Of a stretch of DNA of 9,618 nt, positions 1-5,811 are shown piece by piece. The notes beneath the pieces were generated by a model. It was not told the origin of the DNA. It was given only the letters and a program-made list of their open reading frames with translations, and searched no databases. Every line of letters begins with the position of its first letter. Positions within the stretch are counted from its first letter, which is position 1. The stretch spans positions 1 to 9,618 of the forward strand of contig CAZODZ010000061.1 in NCBI GenBank assembly GCA_964578745.1, in the 5' to 3' direction. The position numbers and the translations under genes were made by a program. The stretch is from SKVJ01 sp964578745 (GTDB lineage: Bacteria > Chloroflexota > Dehalococcoidia > GIF9 > AB-539-J10).

Positions 1-255
1 ATCTGAACTATAACGGCCGATATGGTGCGCGAAGGTGCGGTGGTGGTTGATGTCGGCGTGAACATGGTCAATGATCCGGAAACCGGAAAGCCCCGGCTCG
101 TAGGAGACGTCGACTTTGAACCTGTCTCACAGAAGGCATCTGCGATAACGCCAGTGCCCGGTGGCACTGGTCCGCTCACGACTGCCATGCTGCTGACAAA
201 CACCGTTATCGCGGCCGAGCGAGTTGCCCGACGACAGCATAGCCAACATCGGTGA
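1..255 (+). CDS. folD: FolD, C-terminal fragment (methylene-THF dehydrogenase / methenyl-THF cyclohydrolase)
   Basis: This is the C-terminal part (about 80 residues) of a bifunctional FolD, which oxidises 5,10-methylene-tetrahydrofolate with NADP+ and hydrolyses the methenyl product to 10-formyl-tetrahydrofolate in the cytosol. The sequence shows the family's end: ITADMVREGAVVVDVG, then GDVDF, then ITPVPGGTGPLTTAMLL. The catalytic N-terminal half is outside the window. In this frame codon 2 (bases 4-6) is TGA; homology is clear from about base 13, and the first methionine is at 22. The stop may be an assembly error at a sequence edge, a real nonsense mutation, or the break point of a truncated copy. 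The fragment is closer to the family consensus than the second FolD that follows 8 bases later. Identity is certain; intactness is not. Confidence 0.8.
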
Positions 256-263
256 GGTGCCTG

Positions 264-1139
264 ATGCCCGGAACCATACTAGATGGTCGCAAGCTCTCGA
301 CAGAGATACGCGCTGACCTCGCGCGGCGCATTTCAGCGCTCAAGGAGCGTGGAGTGCTACCAACACTCGCAGGGCTGCTGGTTGGAGACGACGCCGGCTC
401 CGCGAGTTATGTGCGGCTGAAAGAAAAGGCAGCTGCAGAGGTCGGCCTCCGTGCCCAGATGACACACCTGCCTGGAAACAGCCGGCAGAAAGATGTTATC
501 TCATGTATCGCCGCACTGAATGACCGGCGCGACGTACACGGCATCTTTGTGCAGTTGCCACTACCTCCGCAGCTCGACGAGAGTGCCGTGCTGGAGGCAA
601 TCCACCCGGCGAAAGACGTCGACGGCTTCCACCCAGTGAGCGTGGGACGCTCGTGGCTGGGACTGCCTTCATTCGTACCTGCGACACCGGCTGGCGTCGT
701 GGAGATGCTCAACCGGTATGGTTATGGCAACATGGCAGGACGGCATGTCGTCATTGTCAACGTTGACAACCTTGTGGGTAAGCCACTCGCCTCTCTGCTG
801 TGCCGCCACGATGTCGGCGCAACAGTCACGCTGTGCCACCCGGATACAGCTGACCTTGTGCACTACACCCGGCAGGCGGACATCCTCGTCGTATCCGTCA
901 ACCGGCCGGCATTCATAACGGCTGACATGGTGAAGAAAGGCGTAGTAGCTCTCGATTTCGGCTCCAACTATGTCGACGATCCGACAGTTGAACGCGGCTG
1001 CCGCGTGACCGGCGATATAGATTTCGACGCAGTGAGACAGAAGGCGGAGGCCATCACGCCTGTACCCGGCGGGCTCGGCCCCATGACGGTCACGATGCTG
1101 CTGGTCCACACGGTGATGGCTGCCGAGACAATGCCCTGA
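264..1139 (+). CDS. folD: Divergent second FolD paralogue
   Basis: A 291-residue FolD-family protein, full length for the family. The start is taken at ATG 264, with GAGGTG at 254-259 as ribosome site; an in-frame GTG at 252 is possible but less well placed. The folate-site residues are present: Y49 and K53 in SASYVRLKEK, Q97 in FVQLPLP, and D120 in KDVDGFHP. The C-terminal ITPVPGGLGPMTVTMLL signature is also kept. The dinucleotide-binding half is unusual: the GRSxxVGxP loop reads NVDNLVGKP (166-174), CHSxT reads CHPDT (191-195), AVGRP reads SVNRP, and DVGIN reads DFGSN. In known family members the Arg and Ser of the first two motifs contact the NADP 2'-phosphate, so I infer altered cofactor use or loss of the dehydrogenase step, perhaps with cyclohydrolase kept. 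It lies in an operon between the first folD and fhs. Confidence 0.9.
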   Translation: MPGTILDGRKLSTEIRADLARRISALKERGVLPTLAGLLVGDDAGSASYVRLKEKAAAEVGLRAQMTHLPGNSRQKDVISCIAALNDRRDVHGIFVQLPLPPQLDESAVLEAIHPAKDVDGFHPVSVGRSWLGLPSFVPATPAGVVEMLNRYGYGNMAGRHVVIVNVDNLVGKPLASLLCRHDVGATVTLCHPDTADLVHYTRQADILVVSVNRPAFITADMVKKGVVALDFGSNYVDDPTVERGCRVTGDIDFDAVRQKAEAITPVPGGLGPMTVTMLLVHTVMAAETMP

Positions 1140-1176
1140 TGCTGACATCCGACATGGTAACCGGGAGGTTTCATAC

Positions 1177-2940
1177 ATGGCTTACGATGTGACAACGATG
1201 AAGGACTGGCAGATAGCCGAAGCAGCCGAGGCCAACATGCCCAGACCGGACGAGTGGCGCGAGCGGCTCGGTCTGGAGAAGGACGAGCTCATCCCCTACG
1301 GCAGGCTCAGCAAGCTCGACTTCCTTAAGATCATGCAGCGCCTGCGCGACAGGCCAGATGGCAAGTACATCGAAATCACCGCCATCACACCCACGCCGCT
1401 CGGCGAAGGCAAGAGCACCACTTCGCTCGGCCTTATCGAAGGTCTCGGCAAGCGTGGCATCAACGTCGGCGGCTGTCTGCGTCAGCCTTCCGGTGGTCCG
1501 ACAATGAATATCAAGGGCACTGCGGCCGGCGGCGGCAACGCCCTGCTCATACCCATGACCGAGTTCTCCATGGGCCTGACAGGAGATATCAACGACATCA
1601 CCAACGCGCATAACCTAGCCATGGTCGCACTCACGGCCCGCATGCAGCATGAACGTAACTACACCGACGAGGAGTTGCTGAAACGGAGCCACATGCCCCG
1701 GCTCGACATCGACCCCAACAGGATCGAAATGGCCTGGGTCATCGATTTCTGTGCCCAGAGCCTGCGCAACATCGTCATCGGCCTCGGAGGACGCACCGAC
1801 GGCTTCACCATGCAGTCGCACTTCAACATCGCCGTCAGCTCGGAACTGATGGCAATGTTGTCCATCGCGACGGATCTAAAGGACCTCCGCGAGCGCATGA
1901 ACCACGTCATCCTTGCGTATGATAAAAGAGGCAAGGCGATCACGGCGGCCGACCTCGAGGTCGCCGGCGCGATGACAGCTTGGATGCGCAATACCATCAA
2001 TCCTACCCTCTGCTCAACGATCGAGTACCAGCCCTGCATGGTCCATGCCGGTCCGTTCGCGAACATCGCAGTCGGCCAGTCGTCCATCATCGGAGATCGC
2101 ATAGGACTGAAGCTGTTCGATTATCACGTGACCGAGAGCGGCTTCGCCGCCGACATCGGCTTTGAAAAGTTCTGGAACGTCAAGTGCCGCGCCAGTGGAC
2201 TCCGCCCCCATGTCTCCGTGCTCACAACCTCGATACGCGCTCTCAAGATGCATGGCGGTGGCCCCACTGTCGTTCCCGGCAGACCGCTGCCGGAGGAGTA
2301 CACAAAGGAGAACGTCCGGCTTGTTGAGAAGGGCCTCGCCAACATGGTCCACCACCTGCATACCATCAAGCTCTCCGGCATCCGGCCCGTCGTCTGCATC
2401 AATCGCTTCTCCACGGACACTGACGAAGAGATCAAGGTCGTCCGCAGGGCGGCAGAGCGACACGGCGCCCGATGCGCTGTGGCTACGCACTGGGCCAACG
2501 GCGGCGAGGGCGCCCTTGAGCTGGCCGACGCAGTTATTGACGCCGCCAACGAGGAGACTCCGTTCGAATTCCTCTATATGATGGATATGAAGCTGAGGGA
2601 CCGGGTGGAACGCATCGCCAGGGTCGTCTACGGCGCCGACGGCGTAGTATGGAGTCCGGAAGCCGAGGCCAAGGCCAAGGTGTTCGAGCAGGACCGGCAC
2701 TACGATGACTACGCAACCATGATGGTGAAAACACACCTGAGCCTGACACACGACCCTGCCCTCAAAGGCGTGCCAAAGGGCTGGGTCCTGCCGATACGCG
2801 ATGTGCTTGTCTACGCGGGTGCGAAATTCCTCTGTCCAGTTGCCGGTAATATCAGCCTCATGCCAGGTACCGGTTCCGACCCGGCATTCCGGCGGGTGGA
2901 CATCGATCCGTCCACAGGTAAAGTACGCGGGCTCTTCTAG
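1177..2940 (+). CDS. fhs: Formate-tetrahydrofolate ligase (10-formyl-THF synthetase)
   Basis: Cytosolic enzyme joining formate to tetrahydrofolate with ATP to give 10-formyl-tetrahydrofolate, the substrate or product pool of FolD. The ATG follows GGGAGGT at 1163-1169 and lies 37 bases after folD, so the genes are probably co-transcribed. At 587 residues it is longer than most bacterial enzymes (about 555). Visible marks: P-loop TPTPLGEGKSTT (71-82), LRQPSGGP (101-108), IKGTAAGGGN (112-121), LTGD (134-137), GPFANIAVG (292-300), THWANGGEG from 437 with W439, and a C-terminal GKVRGLF. The segment RALKMHGGGPTV followed by PLPEEY resembles the synthetase domain of eukaryotic MTHFD1 as I recall it. 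Several near-invariant positions differ: GGAAGGGY is GTAAGGGN, FDITVASE is FNIAVSSE (216-223), ANIAHG is ANIAVG, and MPGLP is MPGTG. I call it a divergent but probably active ligase; reduced or altered specificity is possible. Confidence 0.95.
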   Translation: MAYDVTTMKDWQIAEAAEANMPRPDEWRERLGLEKDELIPYGRLSKLDFLKIMQRLRDRPDGKYIEITAITPTPLGEGKSTTSLGLIEGLGKRGINVGGCLRQPSGGPTMNIKGTAAGGGNALLIPMTEFSMGLTGDINDITNAHNLAMVALTARMQHERNYTDEELLKRSHMPRLDIDPNRIEMAWVIDFCAQSLRNIVIGLGGRTDGFTMQSHFNIAVSSELMAMLSIATDLKDLRERMNHVILAYDKRGKAITAADLEVAGAMTAWMRNTINPTLCSTIEYQPCMVHAGPFANIAVGQSSIIGDRIGLKLFDYHVTESGFAADIGFEKFWNVKCRASGLRPHVSVLTTSIRALKMHGGGPTVVPGRPLPEEYTKENVRLVEKGLANMVHHLHTIKLSGIRPVVCINRFSTDTDEEIKVVRRAAERHGARCAVATHWANGGEGALELADAVIDAANEETPFEFLYMMDMKLRDRVERIARVVYGADGVVWSPEAEAKAKVFEQDRHYDDYATMMVKTHLSLTHDPALKGVPKGWVLPIRDVLVYAGAKFLCPVAGNISLMPGTGSDPAFRRVDIDPSTGKVRGLF

Positions 2941-3039
2941 ACGGAATGAAGCGTCCGCACGTATCATCGACTGCAGGCGTGAAGCAGCCAAGGCACACTG
3001 GCGACGGGGAGGCCTGGTGAAGCTCGAACAGGTCTGGAC

Positions 3040-3519
3040 TTATCCGGCTGCTCGTTTCCTCCGTTCCATGATGGCGCAGACTATGCTACCCACAACTCCC
3101 ACCAAAAACGTGGCTGGACACAGGAAAACAGCAATTATGAAGAACGCTACATTAAAGGCTTCCATCACGTGGCTTAATGCAGCAATATGGTTGGTAAGCA
3201 TGGTCAGGGCGTAAAAGGCATTGTGTAGAAAAACAAAGACAAAGAACCCAATCACCGAGGCCACCACCAGAATTAAGAACCGCTTTGTTTTTCTCCAGGT
3301 GCGTATTACTGCTACAGCCGCAACAACGGCTGCCAGGTAGCATAGTACTATTCCCGGTATGTTATCACTGACCCCGACGACAACAGCGCTGATCACCAGG
3401 GCGCAAAATATCCCTGCCAGCATAAATACTTCTTTTCGCTTTCTCCTACCTTGGGCACTTTCTTCAAAAATGAAGAATTCCCTAACGTATGAGATCACCG
3501 CCAGCAAGAACTTCTTCAA
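3040..3519 (-). CDS. Hypothetical four-helix membrane protein
   Basis: A 159-residue protein I do not recognise. It has four hydrophobic stretches, roughly residues 32-50, 55-72, 81-99 and 122-150, separated by basic loops (GRRKRK at 24-29, RTWRKTKR at 73-80, MERRKR at the end), so it should sit in the cytoplasmic membrane. It has no catalytic motif I can name and no signal peptide beyond a hydrophobic N-terminus. The start is TTG at 3519, chosen because GAGGAG (complement of 3527-3532) stands 7 bases upstream. The gene looks AT-richer than the folate operon it converges on, which hints at a different origin. An IS3-like deletion element ends about 42 bases upstream of the start and could influence its transcription. 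I see no clear terminator in the 99 bases between it and fhs. Confidence 0.7.
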   Translation of the reverse strand: MKKFLLAVISYVREFFIFEESAQGRRKRKEVFMLAGIFCALVISAVVVGVSDNIPGIVLCYLAAVVAAVAVIRTWRKTKRFLILVVASVIGFFVFVFLHNAFYALTMLTNHIAALSHVMEAFNVAFFIIAVFLCPATFLVGVVGSIVCAIMERRKRAAG

Positions 3520-3559
3520 GGAAAAACTCCTCTTCGTTTCATCTTTTTCTGTCTACTGT

Positions 3560-3765
3560 TTGACCTTACCCCGCGATGATACCAGCGTCAATTGGAGTCC
3601 TACCCTCGTCTCTGCGTATTGCTGTGGTGCCAGGCCGCCGAGCGACTTCCGGCACAGTTCCACCACCTTCGTGCCGGCTTCGGCCTCCCATACACCCCGA
3701 TGATCTGCCCCTCCGTGTACCGCTTGCGCACTGTTCCGAGTGCTGCTCCGTCTACAATACCATCT
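3560..3765 (-). mobile_element. IS3-like internally deleted element, copy A (5' end lost)
   Basis: Reading on the minus strand, this holds the start of an IS3-type OrfA (RKRYTEGQIIGV, then after a 1-base deletion WEAEAGTKVVELCRK) joined without a break to the end of OrfB (SLGGLAPQQYAE). It then runs to a terminal sequence whose plus-strand reading is TTGACCTTACCCC. Everything between the helix-turn-helix of OrfA and the integrase tail of OrfB is missing. Bases 3589-3701 are identical to 5575-5687. On its 5' side the match to copy B fades near 3765, at a small stem-loop (TCTTCG/CGAAGA, 3763-3779), and I cannot find the other inverted end, so this copy is truncated. The family assignment rests on recognised protein motifs, not on a search. 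Confidence 0.75.
3589..3701. repeat. 113-bp perfect direct repeat, unit 1 (inside copy A)
   Basis: Bases 3589-3701 match 5575-5687 without a difference when read side by side, an offset of 1986. The match continues imperfectly outward to the element end near 3560 and to about 3765. It covers the OrfA/OrfB junction of the deleted element, including the shared 1-base frameshift. Confidence 0.9.
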
Positions 3766-3986
3766 TCGCCTAACGAAGAAGGGCTTAGAATCCACGGTGT
3801 TGGTTCAATTGATTACACTGCTGAACAGCATTTGAACCCGTTGAACCCACACCGGGAGAATGAACGGAGACCCTCAGCTAACAGGATGGAGCTTTCTGGC
3901 CCTGCGTGATGATAATGACGCAGTAATCCCTCTCTCCGTTAACCTGCTACATCACTTCCTGAGACTGTACTTAACTAGAGCTGGGG
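3766..3986. other. Gene-poor stretch between element copies A and C
   Basis: I see no convincing complete gene here. A short plus-strand reading frame opens at ATG 3860 (MNGDPQLTGWSFLAL...) and its amino acid pattern is protein-like. It has no properly spaced ribosome site, since GGGAG ends one or two bases before the ATG, and it runs into the inverted end of element copy C at 3987. It could be the remnant of a gene cut by that element, or chance. A 9-base near-perfect tandem repeat, TTGAACCCG then TTGAACCCA, lies at 3832-3849. Confidence 0.4.
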
Positions 3987-4081
3987 TTGACCTTCCCCCC
4001 GGAATCAGTACCGTATTGAATTGGAGTCCCCTGGTAGATTGAACGATACATATAGGAGGACTAGGGACAGTGCGCAAAAGG
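3987..4081 (+). mobile_element. IS3-like element, copy C: left end and leader only
   Basis: This stretch begins TTGACCTTCCCCCCGG and continues through AATTGGAGTCCCCTGG to GGGACAGTGCGCAAAAGG. It aligns along its length with the reverse complement of the 5' end of copy B (bases 5805 back to about 5720): TGACCTT, a TACC block, GGAGTCCCCTGG and CAGTGCGCA are shared in order and at nearly the same spacing. It therefore represents the left inverted end plus the OrfA leader in plus orientation, opposite to copies A and B. Similarity stops right after the OrfA start codon (GTG 4070). Only this end remains, so it cannot be mobile alone. Confidence 0.7.
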
Positions 4082-4147
4082 AGGTGATCCGTCACTAAGC
4101 TACTGGACGAGTACAAGGCATTGACGACAGCAATCACGTACGACTAG
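4077..4147 (+). other. Very strong Shine-Dalgarno sequence and 18-codon frame without a normal start
   Basis: Bases 4077-4090 read AAAGGAGGTGATCC, exactly complementary to the conserved 3' end of bacterial 16S rRNA over 14 bases. Six bases after the GGAGG core, where a start codon is expected, stands GTC (4091). The frame then reads TKLLDEYKALTTAITYD and stops at TAG 4145-4147. A one-base change of GTG to GTC would explain this, so it may be the decayed start of a gene, possibly the N-terminus of a lost relative of the DUF169 gene that follows. An unannotated leader peptide is the other option. Only the sequence match to the anti-Shine-Dalgarno is firm. Confidence 0.35.
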
Positions 4148-4190
4148 AATCCGACGTCTATTTCTAGTAGGCTACTGTAGGGGGATTGTC

Positions 4191-4961
4191 ATGGACAGGT
4201 GGACAGAACTTGGTGAACAGCTCGACAGCTTGCTGAAGCTCAGAACAGCGCCGCTTGGCGTGAAATTGTACAGGAGAATCGAGGATGCGCCCGGCGACAT
4301 CGCCCCCTTGAGATTTCCTTGTGCCGTGTGCCAGGTGGCCGGCTTCGCCCGCTACTATCGCCGCCCCGTCCTTGTAACCACCGAGGAGGCCTATCACTGC
4401 CAGGTGGGCGGTGCGGCGCTTGGCTTCTGGGACCTCGAGGATGATTTCAAAGACGGTACGCGCAATGCCGGCAGCTGGGCGAAGGATGCGAAAGCAACCG
4501 CGCGACTCATCGAAGGCGATGTCATACCGGCGGGCTCTTTCCAGGCCGCACTGTTTGCGCCGTTGTCGAAGATGCCCGTGGCGCCTGATATTGTGCTCGC
4601 GTACGGAACTCCTGACCAGATGCTGAGCCTCGTGTATGGTCAGATTTGGAACGGTGGAGATAGGGTAAAGCTCGAAACAAATGGCCACGGGGGCACCTGT
4701 CGGGAGTGCATCGCGGCCCCCTACCTCCACAATGAGCTGCGCCTTGCCATCACCGACATCGGGGAGCGCAAGTTCGCCATGGCCTACGACTACGAGATGG
4801 TGGCCGGCTGGCCCTACGGCAAGTTCGAATGGCTCATGGAGGGCCTTTCCGGCGCGTTGACGAAAGGCATCTACGCTCGGCCGATTGCCCCGTGGGGCTT
4901 CCAAGCATGGCCCGATGCCGCACGAGACAGGACTGGGTTGACGGCGAAATTCCCAAACTGA
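4191..4961 (+). CDS. DUF169 family protein
   Basis: A complete 256-residue protein that I assign to DUF169 (COG2043), a family of unknown function in archaea and anaerobic bacteria. The N-terminal helix is followed by RTAPLGVKLYRR (18-29), where family members have a PVGVK-like motif. Conserved cysteine and glycine sites follow: CAVCQVAGFARYY with C44 and C47, YHCQVGGAALGF with C70, and GGTCRECIAAPYL with C170 and C173. Near the C-terminus lies AMAYDYEMVAGWPYGKF. The paired cysteines suggest metal or cofactor binding, which is inference. It appears cytosolic; no signal peptide or membrane segment is visible. The ATG has AGGGGG at 4179-4184 as ribosome site. It stands alone between two debris zones, with element copy C ending 110 bases upstream. 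Confidence 0.8.
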   Translation: MDRWTELGEQLDSLLKLRTAPLGVKLYRRIEDAPGDIAPLRFPCAVCQVAGFARYYRRPVLVTTEEAYHCQVGGAALGFWDLEDDFKDGTRNAGSWAKDAKATARLIEGDVIPAGSFQAALFAPLSKMPVAPDIVLAYGTPDQMLSLVYGQIWNGGDRVKLETNGHGGTCRECIAAPYLHNELRLAITDIGERKFAMAYDYEMVAGWPYGKFEWLMEGLSGALTKGIYARPIAPWGFQAWPDAARDRTGLTAKFPN

Positions 4962-5050
4962 GAGACGGCCATCGGCCTGCGGCTTGCTGCTCTCTTCCCG
5001 GTGGTGCCGCTCTTGGCGGCGTTGATATGCCTCATGACGGTAACCGTCGT

Positions 5051-5070
5051 GTCGGGGAGATCTCTCCGAC
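5051..5070. other. 20-bp near-perfect palindrome / hairpin
   Basis: Bases 5051-5070 read GTCGGGGAGATCTCTCCGAC. As RNA this folds into an 8-base-pair stem (one G-U pair) with a GAUC loop; as DNA it is a dyad around AGATCT. It stands 90 bases after the DUF169 stop and just before the transposase remnant. It has no following T-run, so a terminator is doubtful; an operator or an element end are alternatives. Confidence 0.35.
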
Positions 5071-5079
5071 GTTCATGTC

Positions 5080-5231
5080 CTCATGTCCCGATCGTCAACA
5101 TAGTATCGCGCGTGGCATGCGCCATCCTGAGTGAGCAGCATGACGAGTGGCAGGTCAACCGGCGCTACCTGCTCTCCAGGTTTCCGAAATGACCAGCGCG
5201 GACGCGTTACTGCAGGAGGTGGCATTCCTGT
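5080..5231 (+). pseudogene. Mutator/IS256-type transposase, C-terminal remnant
   Basis: The reading frame around 5110-5180 gives AILSEQHDEWQVNRRYL, which closely fits the C-terminal signature of Mutator-type (IS256 family) transposases (…AEQHDEW…RRY…). The preceding bases give CPDRQHSIAR in another frame, like the family's FPDR…LRL segment. After RRYLLS a further frame change would give QVSEMTSADALLQEVAFL before TAG. So at least two frameshifts disrupt it, and the DDE catalytic part is absent. The rest of 4962-5301 holds no gene that I can support. The fragment shows that a second, unrelated insertion sequence family has decayed here. Confidence 0.65.
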
Positions 5232-5301
5232 AGGCACGCACTGTTGAACAAGCGACGGTGATGATGCACTCATACACCGCTTGACGGGACGTGACCCAAA
5301 T

Positions 5302-5508
5302 TTACCCAATGTATCCAAGAGCAAACAATACTCCGAAAATAATGACCATCGCCCCAGCAACCTGGTGAAAACGATGTACGTTATCGCCCCATAGTATCCT
5401 CGAGCGATAAACTAATAACCGATAGATAATGAAATTGCTTCTTAATCTGCCACAGATAAATAAGAAAAGACCTGCAAGAACAATTAATATACCCCATAGT
5501 ACATGCAT
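5302..5508 (-). CDS. Small two-helix membrane protein
   Basis: A 68-residue protein of unknown function with two hydrophobic helices, about residues 3-20 (LWGILIVLAGLFLFI) and 48-66 (HQVAGAMVIIFGVLFALGY). Between them is a basic, aromatic loop, RLLVYRSRILWGDNVHRF. The start at 5508 is well supported: ATG with GAGGAG (complement of 5515-5520) six bases upstream. The layout (helix, amphipathic linker with LWG, helix with G-rich face) resembles small DUF6199-like proteins, but I cannot claim that family. The gene is AT-rich relative to the operons around it. The complete IS3-like deletion element ends 38 bases upstream on the same strand, an arrangement very like that of the other small membrane gene at 3040-3519. 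Confidence 0.65.
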   Translation of the reverse strand: MHVLWGILIVLAGLFLFICGRLRSNFIIYRLLVYRSRILWGDNVHRFHQVAGAMVIIFGVLFALGYIG

Positions 5509-5545
5509 CTTTATCTCCTCATGATAATAACTAATGGTGCATGAT

Positions 5546-5805
5546 TGACCTTACCCAACCGATGATACCAGTGCCAATTGGAGTCCTACCCTCGTCTCTG
5601 CGTATTGCTGTGGTGCCAGGCCGCCGAGCGACTTCCGGCACAGTTCCACCACCTTCGTGCCGGCTTCGGCCTCCCATACACCCCGATTGTCTGCTCCTCC
5701 ACTCCTCAGTGTACCGTCTGCGCACTGCCCCGAGCCCTCCCCTGTAGCGTCCAGCCTGCCAGGGGACTCCTACCTAACATGGTACCGGCTCCGGGGCAAA
5801 GGTCA
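5546..5805 (-). mobile_element. IS3-like internally deleted element (MITE-like), copy B, both ends present
   Basis: A 260-bp unit bounded by TGACCTT at 5546 and its inverse AAGGTCA ending at 5805. The two ends form imperfect inverted repeats of about 41 bp sharing TGACCTT, TACCA and GGAGTCC in order. On the minus strand the interior begins like an OrfA (RRRYTEE at the GTG/AGA start, then an 8-base insertion TGGAGGAG, then QTIGV). After the same 1-base deletion as copy A it continues WEAEAGTKVVELCRK, directly followed by the OrfB tail SLGGLAPQQYAE. About 1 kb of normal IS content is therefore missing, including the DDE catalytic core, so it could only move with a transposase supplied from elsewhere. 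I see no convincing target duplication (flanks GAT and GTA), which suggests a deletion beside it. Confidence 0.75.
5575..5687. repeat. 113-bp perfect direct repeat, unit 2 (inside copy B)
   Basis: Identical to bases 3589-3701. Outside it the copies differ: two substitutions on the left, and on the right an insertion (CTCCACTCCTCA region) relative to copy A. The flanks beyond the TTGACC end are unrelated, which favours transposition over a segmental duplication. Confidence 0.9.
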
Positions 5806-5811
5806 GTATAG

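Noticed and set aside
669..1178. Long minus-strand frames opposite folD, also 2014-2991 opposite fhs
   Set aside because: They lie wholly over strongly recognised plus-strand genes and show no family motifs; they are codon-bias shadows.
2941..3039. Terminator between convergent fhs and the membrane protein gene
   Set aside because: I found only weak stems and no T-run in either direction.
3541..3600. Outward promoter in the element end, TTGACG with TATCAT or TAAGGT
   Set aside because: Spacing and -10 matches are mediocre in both copies, so I kept it as an idea in a finding and not as a feature.
5073..5360. Minus-strand frame of 95 codons spanning the transposase remnant and the end of the small membrane gene
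   Set aside because: Its composition is not protein-like, and it conflicts with the SEQHDEW transposase signature on the plus strand and overlaps the well-supported gene at 5302-5508.
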